This document shows, piece by piece, positions 1 to 7,574 of a stretch of DNA of 64,000 nt. Within the stretch, counting starts at the first letter, position 1. Each line of letters starts with the position of its first letter. Source of the DNA: Citreimonas salinaria (GTDB taxonomy: Bacteria > Pseudomonadota > Alphaproteobacteria > Rhodobacterales > Rhodobacteraceae). The notes under the pieces were generated by a model. It was not told the DNA's origin, searched no databases, and saw only the letters and a list, made by a program, of their open reading frames with translations. The position numbers were made by a program, and so were the translations under genes. Location: NCBI RefSeq assembly GCF_900107235.1, contig NZ_FNPF01000006.1, positions 62,001-126,000 of the forward strand, written 5' to 3'.

Positions 1-67
1 AACGACTTGGACGGCCCTGAAGTTCCCGGCCGTCATTCCCGATCCGGACGGACCGGCGGAGGTCAGT

Positions 68-94
68 CGCGCCGGTCGGCGCGGCGCTATTTTT
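68..94 (+). terminator. possible terminator of a gene left of the window
   Basis: A 6-bp perfect stem (68-73 with 78-83, loop GGTC) is followed after six bases by TATTTTT. It reads as an intrinsic terminator for a plus-strand gene ending before the window. It overlaps the stop codon of the minus-strand TrkA-like gene. Bases 1-67 hold nothing I can assign. Confidence 0.3.
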
Positions 95-737
95 CACGGA
101 ACGCGCGGTCGAGGTCGTCGAGGTCCTCGCGGGCGAGCGCGATCAGCACATAGTCGCCGTGCGCGACCGTCGTGTCGCCATCGACCAGACATTCCTCTTC
201 GCCGCGAATACGCGCAATGGCACGGGCGCTTTCCGGCAGATCAAGCGCGTCGATCGTCTTGCCGCCATGGCGCTCCGGTATGTGCACCCGCTTGAGGCGC
301 AGCTGGTTCTGCAACTCGGTCTCGTGATCCAGCGCGACCCGGTCCTGAAGCGCCTCGAGGATGGATTTAGCCACGGTGGCATGTGGATTGATCACGTCAC
401 GCAGGTCGAGCTGCCGGCACACGCGCATCAGCTCGCGCGTCACGATCTGCGGGATCACCCGCCCGTAGCCGACGGAGCGGGCCACCAGCGCCGCCAGGAT
501 GTTCTGCTCGGAGGCGTTGGTGACCGCGACGAAGGTGTCGTTCTCGTCGCGGTAGGCTTCCTCGAGGATTGTCGGCAGGGTGCCGTCACCCTCGATCATG
601 CCGCAATCCATCCGCTCGGCCAGTTCTTCCAGCCGCTCGCGGTCGCGGTCGATCAGCACGACTTCGTGCTTGGCGTCGATCAGGGTGTCCGCGATCGCCT
701 CGCCGAAGCGCGACGCTCCCAGGATTATCACGCGCAT
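87..737 (-). CDS. TrkA/KtrA-family potassium channel regulator (RCK protein)
   Basis: This is a cytoplasmic regulatory subunit of potassium uptake that binds nucleotide and gates the TrkH pore encoded just upstream on the same strand. The N-terminus holds a Rossmann nucleotide-binding motif (ILGASRFGEAIAD, residues 5-17) and acidic residues at the end of the second strand (VVLIDRDRE). A TrkA-C-like domain fills roughly residues 135-215. At 216 aa it has one RCK_N/RCK_C unit, as in KtrA, not the duplicated arrangement of E. coli TrkA (about 458 aa). A good AAGGAG lies eight bases before the ATG, inside the end of trkH; the intergenic gap is 4 bp, so the two genes form one operon. Confidence 0.88.
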   Translation of the reverse strand: MRVIILGASRFGEAIADTLIDAKHEVVLIDRDRERLEELAERMDCGMIEGDGTLPTILEEAYRDENDTFVAVTNASEQNILAALVARSVGYGRVIPQIVTRELMRVCRQLDLRDVINPHATVAKSILEALQDRVALDHETELQNQLRLKRVHIPERHGGKTIDALDLPESARAIARIRGEEECLVDGDTTVAHGDYVLIALAREDLDDLDRAFREK

Positions 738-741
738 CCGT

Positions 742-2259
742 TCAACTCCTTTTCATCCAGGTTTTCGGCGTGATCAGAACCAGCACGGCGATGAATTCCA
801 GTCGTCCCAGCCACATCGCGAAGGTCAGGGAAAGTTTGAGGTCGACGGGCAGGTCGTGGCTGACCACCCCGGTCGAGAGGCCCACGGTCGACAAGGTCGA
901 CAGCACGTCGAACAGCGCCGCCGATGCCGGAAGCCCGTGCGCCAGACATTGCATCCACAACAGGCCGGTCGCCGTGATGTAAATGGTCAGCAGCGCGACC
1001 AGAGCGTTCACCGTCACCGGCTTTACCGGCTTGCGGTTCATCCGCAGCGGCGCGACGGCGTTGTCGGGCAGTCGCGCAGTCCGCACGGCGTACAGGACCA
1101 GGCGGCCCAGCAAGCCGACGCGCGCCAGTTTCAGCCCCCCGGCGGTCGAGCCGATGTCTCCGCCCATCACCATGGCCGCCATCAGCAGCACCGCGACGGG
1201 TCCGATGGTCGGGATCTCGCCCGCCGAGAACCCGGTGGTGGTCACCGCCGAGATCACGTTCAGGACGCCGTCGAATGCCTGCTCCGGCCCTTGCCCGGTG
1301 GTCAGGATGAACGACGCCTGCAGGACCGACAGCACGGCGACCGTTCCCAAGACGCGGCGCGCCGATCCCAGCGCCCACGCATCGCGCCATTTTCCCTGCA
1401 GCAGCAGGACGAAGGTCAGCAGCGACATGGCACCCAGAATGCAGCCCAGCATGACCACCGCCTTGCCGAGTGCCGAATAGGACGCAAGGCTATCGGAGCG
1501 GGGCGAGAAGCCTGCGGTCGAAATGCCCGACAGCGTGATTACCAGCCCTTCGCGCCATCCGGGCAGCACCGTCATCGTTGCCGCCGCCATGATCGCCGTC
1601 AGGCCGAGGTAGACGCCAAGCAGCTCGCGCGCCTGATTGCGGGTCGATGCGATGCGGTCGCCCTGATCGATGCCTGCGCGGCCCAGGCGACGCGCCGGCA
1701 CGCCCGGCGGCAGAAGCAGCGCCAGCACGGCGGTCGCCATCACGAGGCCGCCGCACCATTGCAGCCAGCCGCGCAGGAAGTGCGCCGCGAAGGGCCAGGA
1801 ATCGGGGTCTTGTGACACCGAGTGGCCGGTCGTCGTAATCGCGCTCATTGCCTCGAACAGGGCGTCGACGGGGGGCATGCCGATGGCGAGGAAGGCCGGC
1901 ACCGTGAACAGCGTGCCCAGCAGGAAGACCAGCGCCACGGCCACCAGCGCCTCGATCTTCGACAGGCTGTCGGGAAGATCGCGTCGCCGGAAGAGCCCGT
2001 AGAGAACGAGCGCGACGGCCATAGGCACCGCAAGCGCCGTGGCAAGCGGCCAGACGCCGTCTATTGCGGCCCATATCGCGGGCGGCAGGCATAGAATGAC
2101 GAAGATCGGAGAATGCTTGGCGATCGTAAGGGCCACGACACCGACACGGGCCTGAAGGGCCACGGTCTCGGACCCGTGACGCAGGCCGGAAACGCTGCGG
2201 ATCACGACGCTGTCTCGGCGGTTTCCGCGAATTTGGCGCCCGCTGTGCTGCGAGCACAT
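742..2259 (-). CDS. trkH: TrkH-family potassium uptake membrane protein
   Basis: This is the pore-forming subunit of a Trk/Ktr potassium transporter in the inner membrane. The 505-aa product is almost wholly hydrophobic and shows the four pore-loop motifs of the superfamily in order: AITTTGHSV, GISTAGFSP, AVTTTGFSA and LSTVGLSTG, each carrying the selectivity-filter glycine. It is first in a two-gene operon with the KtrA-like regulator that follows 4 bp later. The start at 2259 gives a somewhat long hydrophilic N-terminus, and an internal start is possible. No EcfG-type promoter precedes it, so it is probably not part of the neighbouring stress regulon. Confidence 0.88.
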   Translation of the reverse strand: MCSQHSGRQIRGNRRDSVVIRSVSGLRHGSETVALQARVGVVALTIAKHSPIFVILCLPPAIWAAIDGVWPLATALAVPMAVALVLYGLFRRRDLPDSLSKIEALVAVALVFLLGTLFTVPAFLAIGMPPVDALFEAMSAITTTGHSVSQDPDSWPFAAHFLRGWLQWCGGLVMATAVLALLLPPGVPARRLGRAGIDQGDRIASTRNQARELLGVYLGLTAIMAAATMTVLPGWREGLVITLSGISTAGFSPRSDSLASYSALGKAVVMLGCILGAMSLLTFVLLLQGKWRDAWALGSARRVLGTVAVLSVLQASFILTTGQGPEQAFDGVLNVISAVTTTGFSAGEIPTIGPVAVLLMAAMVMGGDIGSTAGGLKLARVGLLGRLVLYAVRTARLPDNAVAPLRMNRKPVKPVTVNALVALLTIYITATGLLWMQCLAHGLPASAALFDVLSTLSTVGLSTGVVSHDLPVDLKLSLTFAMWLGRLEFIAVLVLITPKTWMKRS

Positions 2260-2349
2260 GCGCTCACACGGGCGGTGCCGCGCGCCGCCCGTGGCGTCAG
2301 GTTCGGATCATATGCGCCTGAGGGCGGCACGTGGCCGGCGAAGGCGGTT

Positions 2350-2622
2350 TCAGTACCGCTCGCGTATGGCGAGGCCGATCAGCACGCCGATACCTAATGC
2401 CCCCGCAAGGGCGAGGCCGGGGTTTTCGCGGACGAAGGCGGTGCCCTGCTCGGTCGCGGTGGCTGCGGTCTCGCTGATCTTCTGGCTGGCCTGCTGCATG
2501 CTCTCGCGCCCCGCATTGACCTGTTCGCGCGCGCGGTCGCTCATCGACGGTTTGTGGTCGCCGGTCGGCGTTCCCAGCGCATCAGGCTGGGCGTGACCGA
2601 AGGATTCGTGCGTCCGTTCCAT
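2350..2622 (-). CDS. DUF883/ElaB-YqjD-like membrane-anchored stress protein
   Basis: The 90-aa protein has a polar, helical, Gln/Ala-rich first part (about residues 25-60) and a C-terminal membrane anchor of the form NPGLALAGALGIGVLIGLAI followed by RERY. This is the layout of the ElaB/YqjD/DUF883 family, whose E. coli members are stationary-phase inner-membrane proteins that bind ribosomes. A longer reading frame continues upstream, but the ATG at 2622 has a strong AGGAAAGGAG ribosome site 8 bases before it. A perfect EcfG-type promoter (2686-2711, minus strand) lies 64 bases upstream. That ribosome binding is also its role here is inference. Confidence 0.72.
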   Translation of the reverse strand: MERTHESFGHAQPDALGTPTGDHKPSMSDRAREQVNAGRESMQQASQKISETAATATEQGTAFVRENPGLALAGALGIGVLIGLAIRERY

Positions 2623-2685
2623 TGTTGAAACTCCTTTCCTGTCGCAGGCGATCAGTCGCCTGAGCCTCTCGTGTCTCAGGCCTTC

Positions 2686-2711
2686 AACGGCGCCTGTGAC
2701 CGGAAAGTTCC
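2686..2711 (-). promoter_or_regulatory. EcfG-type stress promoter for the DUF883-like gene
   Basis: On the minus strand this reads GGAAC, 17 bases, CGTT, an exact match to the consensus of alphaproteobacterial general stress sigma factors (EcfG/SigT). The expected start of transcription is about 55 bases before the ATG at 2622. It lies back to back with the promoter at 2714-2739. Confidence 0.7.
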
Positions 2712-2713
2712 AA

Positions 2714-2739
2714 GGAACCAGACAGCGCAAATGCAGGTT
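2714..2739 (+). promoter_or_regulatory. EcfG-like promoter for the DUF1328 gene (one mismatch)
   Basis: GGAAC, 17 bases, then GGTT in place of CGTT. The -35 elements of this promoter and its divergent partner are two bases apart and form the inverted repeat GTTCCAAGGAAC (2707-2718). The gene start at 2781 is 41 bases downstream. Confidence 0.5.
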
Positions 2740-2780
2740 TTCCGGCCAGATTATCGCATGCGCCGCAAAAGGAGAAAACA

Positions 2781-2954
2781 ATGCTTGGATGGGCTCTAAC
2801 CTTCCTCGTCATCGCGCTGATCGCGGCCCTGCTCGGGTTCGGCGGCATCGCGTCGGCCTCGGCCGGGATCGCGCAGATCCTGTTCGTGGTGTTCATCATC
2901 CTATTCGTCGTGGCAATGGTGGTGCGTGCCATGCGCGGCCGCCCGCCGCGCTAG
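2781..2954 (+). CDS. DUF1328 (YtjA-type) small membrane protein
   Basis: A 57-aa protein made of two hydrophobic helices (about residues 4-18 and 32-49) joined by a Gly/Ala/Ser turn ([14 protein letters not shown]), ending in a basic tail RAMRGRPPR. This matches the DUF1328/UPF0391 family in length and pattern; its function is unknown. AAAAGGAG lies 8 bases before the ATG. It sits between a divergent EcfG-like promoter and a strong terminator, so it is a single-gene unit. Family members are often found in general stress regulons, which fits the promoter. Confidence 0.82.
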   Translation: MLGWALTFLVIALIAALLGFGGIASASAGIAQILFVVFIILFVVAMVVRAMRGRPPR

Positions 2955-2971
2955 ATCCCGCAACGCGACAC

Positions 2972-3004
2972 GCCCCGCTACAGCTTCTCGTAGCGGGGCT
3001 TTTT
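2972..3004 (+). terminator. intrinsic terminator shared with the end of the AI-2E permease gene
   Basis: A perfect 10-bp stem (2972-2981 with 2990-2999, loop AGCTTCTC) is followed by TTTTT. It ends the DUF1328 transcript. The left arm contains the stop codon and the loop and right arm the last codons of the convergent permease gene. Confidence 0.8.
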
Positions 3005-4009
3005 CGTGCGCCGCGGCGGAGAGTAGTCAATGCCCGCGTGCATGGCGCCCAGCCAGACGGCCACCGGCAGCGCGACGATCGCGCCCACTGGCCCCCATAG
3101 CCACAATCCGAACACGATCGCCAGGAAAACGAATAGCGGGCTCATGTGCAGCTGCTGGCCGACGAAGGCAGGCGTCACGAACTGCGCCTCGGTCAGGTTG
3201 ATGGCCAGGAAGGTCAGCGGCGGCAGAAGGGCATAGGCGCCGCCGAACTGGACCAGCCCGGCGGCCAGCAGGCCCACCGCCACCAGCAGCGGGCCGAGGT
3301 AGAGCACGAAGTTCATGATGCAGGCGACGAGCCCCCACAGGATCGCGTAATCCACGCCGATGCCGGCCATCGCCACCCCGACGGTGACACCAAGCCCGAC
3401 GTTGATGATCGTCACGGCCGCGAAGTAGCGCGAGACGGCACGGTCGGCACGGCGCAGCGTATCGGACGAGGCGCCTGCCGCCTTGTAGAGGTCGTCGCGC
3501 GTCAGCGTGAAGAAAAACAACGTGCCCATGAAGATCAGCACCTGCGCGCCGAAATCCGGTGCCGCCCACAGTGCGTCCATGACGGTAGGAATCGCCTGGG
3601 CGCCCTGCTCGCCGACGGTGCCCGTGGCGCTGCCGACGGTCTGCTCGATCTGGTCCGAGATGCTTTCGATCCCGCGCAGGGCCGCCGAGACAGCCTCGAC
3701 CCAACCGCGGATCTCGACCATGATCTTCGGCAGGCGAAGCGCCAACGCCGAGATCAGCGGTGCGATGGCCATGAACGCAAGGGCGAGAAGCGTGGTGGCA
3801 CTCAGCAGCAAGGCCGCCGCGCTTAGCACGCTCGGCAGTCCGCGCTCGCGCATCCACATCGCGACCGGAGAGGCCACGACGCCGACCACCAGACCGAACA
3901 CGACGGGCGCCAGGATCTGGCGTGCAAAGTAAAGCGCCGCGGTGGTGGCCACCGCGGCGATGATTGCGATCATGACACGCTGTGCGTTGTCGCTCAGCAA
4001 TTTGTTCAT
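2978..4009 (-). CDS. AI-2E family transporter (PerM-like permease)
   Basis: A 343-aa inner-membrane protein with a paired N-terminal hydrophobic hairpin (ALYFARQILAPVVFGLVVGVV), a central soluble stretch around residues 85-150, and a C-terminal set of helices with LYLGPLLVAVGLLAAG and LAIVFGLWLWGPVGAIVALP. This is the AI-2E/PerM/UPF0118 family, whose members export small molecules or act as sodium-proton antiporters; the substrate here cannot be told. It follows the DUF3618 gene by 44 bp on the same strand and is probably the last gene of the stress operon that begins at 5736. Confidence 0.85.
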   Translation of the reverse strand: MNKLLSDNAQRVMIAIIAAVATTAALYFARQILAPVVFGLVVGVVASPVAMWMRERGLPSVLSAAALLLSATTLLALAFMAIAPLISALALRLPKIMVEIRGWVEAVSAALRGIESISDQIEQTVGSATGTVGEQGAQAIPTVMDALWAAPDFGAQVLIFMGTLFFFTLTRDDLYKAAGASSDTLRRADRAVSRYFAAVTIINVGLGVTVGVAMAGIGVDYAILWGLVACIMNFVLYLGPLLVAVGLLAAGLVQFGGAYALLPPLTFLAINLTEAQFVTPAFVGQQLHMSPLFVFLAIVFGLWLWGPVGAIVALPVAVWLGAMHAGIDYSPPRRTKKPRYEKL

Positions 4010-4053
4010 GGTCTCTCTTTCGCGAACGACCCGTCGGCCGCCAGCCGATTGTG

Positions 4054-4845
4054 TCAGTAGGTCGGCCCGGGCGGGCTTTCGGGCGCGGTGGTGGCCGGCG
4101 CCTCTTCATTGCCGCCGGCGCGACGGCGCAGCTCGGCCTTGGCGTGATCCAACTCGCGCTCGAACGCCATGGTCGCTTCTGCCATGAGCGCGTCGCGCCG
4201 GCTGCCCATCATGCGATCCTCGGCTCGTGTGCCGGGAACCAAGGCGGCTGCGATCGCGCCGAACCCGAACGCCAGCGCACCTGCCGCGATCGGCTGGCTC
4301 CGCACGAATGCGCCGGATTGCCGCGCCGCGCGTTCGGCACGCCGTTCCAGCGCCTCTTGCGCATCGATCACCTGCTGGCGCGCGCGGCGCACCCGGGCGC
4401 GGGCGGCCGGGCTGAGCTTGTCGAGCCCATGATCCATCGCCGCACGAAGGCGCGCGGCGGACACGCGGTGGGAACCGTCCGTCGAGGTGGCGGGCGTACG
4501 CCGGTCGCTTGGGCCGGTCACCGGACCTAGGCGCGCCTCGGTGCCGGGGGCGGGGATGGCGCCCACGCCACCGGGCGGTACGGGCGCCTCAAGCACATCG
4601 CTTTCCGTGCGCCGTCCCGCGCCGGTCACGACCATGGCAAGCCCGGCGCCCAGCAGCGCGAAGGCCGCGGGGTTGTTGCGAGCCTGTTCAGTGACTGTCC
4701 GGATCATCTGGTTTCCATACTCCTCAGCGGTCCGCGAGATATGCTGCGGCGCAAGCGTACTCGACAGGGCGTCCAGCGACTGTGCCAGAGCCTCGCGGTC
4801 CTTGTTGACGCGGTCTTCGAGACCGTCCAGCGAACTCTTAGGCAT
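4054..4845 (-). CDS. DUF3618 domain protein
   Basis: The 263-aa protein starts with a short helical segment typical of DUF3618 (REALAQSLDALSSTL, residues 17-31), followed by a membrane helix near residues 60-80 (AAFALLGAGLAMVV), a Pro/Gly/Thr-rich linker, and a second hydrophobic stretch near residue 190-205 (AAGALAFGFGAIAAAL). The last 50 residues are charged. It overlaps the holin-like gene by 8 bp and has GGGAGG before its ATG, so the genes are translationally coupled. DUF3618 proteins commonly sit beside holin-like (DUF1469) genes; their role is unknown but envelope stress is likely from context. Confidence 0.75.
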   Translation of the reverse strand: MPKSSLDGLEDRVNKDREALAQSLDALSSTLAPQHISRTAEEYGNQMIRTVTEQARNNPAAFALLGAGLAMVVTGAGRRTESDVLEAPVPPGGVGAIPAPGTEARLGPVTGPSDRRTPATSTDGSHRVSAARLRAAMDHGLDKLSPAARARVRRARQQVIDAQEALERRAERAARQSGAFVRSQPIAAGALAFGFGAIAAALVPGTRAEDRMMGSRRDALMAEATMAFERELDHAKAELRRRAGGNEEAPATTAPESPPGPTY

Positions 4846-5236
4846 GGGTGGCCTCCCTCACCGTTTCGACGTCACGCTCGACGTTTCGGGTTGTGCGGGT
4901 CGGGCTGAGTGCCTTGGCGCTGAGCCGCGACTTGCCGATCAGGCCCACCACGATGGCGATCACCAGCAATGTACCGCCGACGATGAGCGAGGCGACTCCG
5001 AATGACAGGCCTTCGGCCGCGATCCAGGCGACCAGCGCCGCGGCAAGCACATTCAGCGCGACCAGCGCAATGATTGCGGCGACGCCGATCATCGCCGCGC
5101 CGGCCATCGCGCGCGAGGCGTTGCGGGACATTTCGGCCCGGGCGAGCGCCAGTTCGTCCTGCATCAGCGTGGAGAACTGGCGCAGCACCTTCACCAGAAG
5201 CGAAGGCGTTTCACGAAAATCGGCGGGCCCGCTCAT
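4838..5236 (-). CDS. phage-holin-family (DUF1469-type) membrane protein
   Basis: The 132-aa protein has an amphipathic N-terminal helix (LVKVLRQFSTLMQDELALARAE) followed by two long hydrophobic helices (about residues 46-75 and 83-103). This is the Actinobacterial-holin-X/DUF1469 layout. Despite the family name, there is no phage context: it sits in the middle of a stress operon, overlapping its upstream neighbour by 4 bp (ATGA) and its downstream one by 8 bp. A structural or envelope role is likelier than lysis; this is inference. Confidence 0.75.
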   Translation of the reverse strand: MSGPADFRETPSLLVKVLRQFSTLMQDELALARAEMSRNASRAMAGAAMIGVAAIIALVALNVLAAALVAWIAAEGLSFGVASLIVGGTLLVIAIVVGLIGKSRLSAKALSPTRTTRNVERDVETVREATHA

Positions 5237-5736
5237 TGCAGGGTCCGCCCGTTGCCGCCGGCGGTCGGGTAACCGCCCGGTTGTGCGCTTTCATACGGTG
5301 CCCACGGATCGTCCATCGGCGCGCGGGTATGGACCGGCGGAGACGCAGGTCGGGGAGAACGCGACTTGAGGAAGCGCGTTGCCGCCGCACCCAGCAACGC
5401 GGCGCCGCCGACGAACAGCATCGGGTTCGAGCGGGCGAAGCTGCTCACGGATTGCGCCACGCGGTCGATGTCTGTGCTGCGCACCTGCCTGGCGAAATCC
5501 TCGATCGTCGCGGCGAGGTGTTCGACCGCCTGCGCCTGCAGCGATCCGGGGTCAAGTTCGTCGGACGCCGCTTCGGCCGCGTTGGCAACCTTCTGCGCTT
5601 CTTCGGCGGCCGCGTCGCGCACGTCTTCGGCGCGGTGACGCGCCTCGTTCTCGACGGCCTTGCCGGCGTCGCGCGCCATGTCTGCGGCTTGATCGCGTAC
5701 CGAACCGGTGGATGGCTTATTGATATCGTCGGTCAT
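5233..5736 (-). CDS. nutrient-deprivation-induced-type protein, helical with one membrane anchor
   Basis: The 167-aa product has a long Ala/Glu/Asp-rich amphipathic helix (about residues 12-65), a conserved-looking LQAQAVEHLAATIEDFARQ segment, and a single hydrophobic helix (NPMLFVGGAALLGAAATRFL, about residues 108-127) before a Pro-rich tail. Similar proteins in rhizobia are called nutrient deprivation-induced proteins; the name describes expression, not function. It is first in the operon with the holin-like, DUF3618 and probably the AI-2E genes. A strong AGGAGG precedes the ATG, and a perfect EcfG promoter lies at 5779-5804. Confidence 0.7.
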   Translation of the reverse strand: MTDDINKPSTGSVRDQAADMARDAGKAVENEARHRAEDVRDAAAEEAQKVANAAEAASDELDPGSLQAQAVEHLAATIEDFARQVRSTDIDRVAQSVSSFARSNPMLFVGGAALLGAAATRFLKSRSPRPASPPVHTRAPMDDPWAPYESAQPGGYPTAGGNGRTLQ

Positions 5737-5778
5737 CGTAGACCTCCTGACGTGTCTGCGGTTATGTGACAGGGTGGC

Positions 5779-5804
5779 AACGCGACCTCTGGCAAAGCGG
5801 TTCC
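5779..5804 (-). promoter_or_regulatory. EcfG-type stress promoter of the 5736-to-2978 operon
   Basis: On the minus strand: GGAAC, 17 bases, CGTT, a perfect match. The predicted start of transcription is about 36 bases before the ATG at 5736. Confidence 0.7.
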
Positions 5805-5904
5805 GCGTCTTGCAGCGGTCTCACGGGCGATTCCGCCGAAGCCGGCATGCGCAACGCGGGAGGGCTGAGGCGAAGGAAGGCTTCGCGCGCGCCCGCGTAA
5901 TAGA

Positions 5905-5930
5905 GGAACCCCGCGTCGGCTCAGGTCGTT
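5905..5930 (+). promoter_or_regulatory. EcfG-type stress promoter of the YihY gene
   Basis: GGAAC, 17 bases, CGTT on the plus strand, a perfect match. The CGTT ends only eight bases before the first candidate ATG at 5939, so the transcript would be leaderless or translation starts further in (ATG at 5990). Confidence 0.65.
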
Positions 5931-5938
5931 CGGCCGTC

Positions 5939-7069
5939 ATGGAAAAAGACCAGATCGACATCGGACGCGACGCGACGGGCCCTGCGAGCATGCCGCGACG
6001 CGGCTGGTTCGCGGTGTTGCGGCGCGTCTTCGATCACTTGTTCAAGCAGCATATCGGGCTGATGGCGGCGGGGATCGCGTTCTATGGTCTTCTGGCGATC
6101 TTCCCGGCGATCACCACCGCGGTCGCGCTGGTCGGGCTGGTCTATGATCCCGCGGCTCTCGCCAGCGAGTCCGGCTGGCTGCTGTCGGCGCTTCCCCAGG
6201 ACGCGCAGGTCCTCATAGACGACCAGTTGCGCAAGGTGGCCTCGGCCGAGAGCGGTTCGCTCGGCGTCGCGGCGCTGATCTCTCTCGGGATAGCTTTGTG
6301 GTCGGCGTCGAACGCGACCGCCAGCGTCATCGAGGGGCTCAACGTCATCAACGAAGAGGAGGAGACCCGCAGCTTCATCGCCCTTCGCCTGATGACCATC
6401 GCGCTTACGGTGGCGATCGTGCTGGGCCTGAGTGTGGCCGTCGTCATCGTCGCGGCGATCCCGGCGCTGCTGGGGGTTTTCGCGCAGAGCGATTATCCGC
6501 AGACCGTGGCGATGATCGTCCGCTGGCCCGCGATGTTCGTGATCGGCATCATCGGCATCGCCACCCTGTATCGTCACGGTCCGGATCGCCGCGGGGCCCG
6601 CTGGCGCTGGCTGACGCCCGGGGCGGTGACGGGCTGCACGCTGTGGGTGCTCGGGACGGTTCTGTTCAGCTATTACGTGCAGAATTTTGCTGCCTACAAC
6701 GAGATCTTCGGCACGCTCGCGGGCGTGATCATCCTGCTTACCTGGTTGTGGCTGTCGGCTTTCGTCTTGCTGTTGGGCACGCAGATCGATGCCGAACTCG
6801 AACATCAGACCATGCGCGACAGCACGGTCGGCCCCGACCGGCCGATGGGCGACCGCGGCGCGGTCAAGGCCGACACCCTGCCGCCGGGAATGGACCAACC
6901 CGCCGATCCGGCGGTCACCCCGGACGAGCTCCCGAAAAGCCCGTTCGAGGTCGACGAGAAACCCATCCCGCCGGACGAAGACCCGGCCGGGAAGTCACGG
7001 CAAGACGGCGCGAAAGAGGCCGGTCGCGACCGCGCCGGAACGGAACCGCAGGTTCGGGCCCGGCGTTGA
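5939..7069 (+). CDS. YihY/UPF0761 family inner-membrane protein
   Basis: A 376-aa protein with six predicted membrane helices in about residues 35-285, including the family hallmarks AAGIAFYGLLAIFPAITT and the late YYVQNFAAYNEIFGTLAGVIILLTW-type segment. The last 90 residues are hydrophilic and rich in Pro, Asp and Lys, an extension beyond the usual core. The family was once called ribonuclease BN/BrkB; it has no proven enzyme activity. The reading frame is open up to 5708, but the start is put at 5939 because the EcfG promoter ends at 5930. If the transcript is not leaderless, the ATG at 5990 is the alternative and removes 17 residues. Confidence 0.82.
   Translation: MEKDQIDIGRDATGPASMPRRGWFAVLRRVFDHLFKQHIGLMAAGIAFYGLLAIFPAITTAVALVGLVYDPAALASESGWLLSALPQDAQVLIDDQLRKVASAESGSLGVAALISLGIALWSASNATASVIEGLNVINEEEETRSFIALRLMTIALTVAIVLGLSVAVVIVAAIPALLGVFAQSDYPQTVAMIVRWPAMFVIGIIGIATLYRHGPDRRGARWRWLTPGAVTGCTLWVLGTVLFSYYVQNFAAYNEIFGTLAGVIILLTWLWLSAFVLLLGTQIDAELEHQTMRDSTVGPDRPMGDRGAVKADTLPPGMDQPADPAVTPDELPKSPFEVDEKPIPPDEDPAGKSRQDGAKEAGRDRAGTEPQVRARR
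7042..7067 (+). promoter_or_regulatory. EcfG-type stress promoter of the DUF4112 operon
   Basis: GGAAC, 17 bases, CGTT, a perfect match, lying in the last codons of the YihY gene. It would serve the three-gene unit starting at 7167 with a leader of about 90 bases. Confidence 0.65.
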
Positions 7070-7166
7070 TCTGACAGCCGCGGGGCAGCGCCTGACGGGG
7101 CCACGCGTCCCGCTGGTCGGTGCCCCTTCCCCTTATCGGCCGCGCTTCGGCTGAACGGAGGTCCGC

Positions 7167-7574
7167 ATGCAACCTGCGCCGACGATCCTGCCACCGGATC
7201 AGGAGCACAGAATGGCCAGGCTGGCGCATCTGGCCAACAAGCTCGACAGCCGTTTTTCGGTACTTGGCATCCGTTTCGGGTACGACTCGATCCTCGGTCT
7301 GATCCCGGGCATCGGTGACGTGGCGACGACGGTGCCGGCGGCTTGGATCGTGTTCGAAGGGCACCGGATGGGCGCGCGCCCAAGCGTCGTAGCGCGCATG
7401 GCCGCGAATACCGGCATCGATTTCGTCGTCGGAGGCATTCCGCTGATTGGCGACCTGTTCGACGTGGGCTTCAAGGCAAACCGCCGCAACATCGCGTTGT
7501 TGCGGCGCGAACTGGAAAAGGACGCGGCCGTACTCGCACGGCGCGCGGATGAAAGGAGGACTCGGCATGGCTGA
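7167..7574 (+). CDS. DUF4112 membrane protein
   Basis: A 135-aa protein with the DUF4112 pattern: an N-terminal helix (LAHLANKLDSRFSVLG), then IRFGYDSILGLIPGIGDVATTVPAAWIV, and a second Gly-Asp hairpin VVGGIPLIGDLFDVGFKANRRN. The duplicated GxIPLIGD/LIPGIGD turns flank short membrane-inserted helices. Its function is unknown. It is first in a three-gene operon with the next two genes, each overlapping the last by 8 bp, under an EcfG-type promoter. CGGAGG precedes the ATG. Confidence 0.8.
   Translation: MQPAPTILPPDQEHRMARLAHLANKLDSRFSVLGIRFGYDSILGLIPGIGDVATTVPAAWIVFEGHRMGARPSVVARMAANTGIDFVVGGIPLIGDLFDVGFKANRRNIALLRRELEKDAAVLARRADERRTRHG

Noticed and set aside
1-86. 3' end of a plus-strand gene at the left edge
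   Set aside because: A frame is open, but it runs on into the antisense of the TrkA-like gene and shows no recognisable domain; only the possible terminator at 68-94 hints at a gene to the left.
4838-5236. Prophage remnant, from the holin-family gene
   Set aside because: No other phage gene; the gene is coupled to stress genes and the family is known outside phages.
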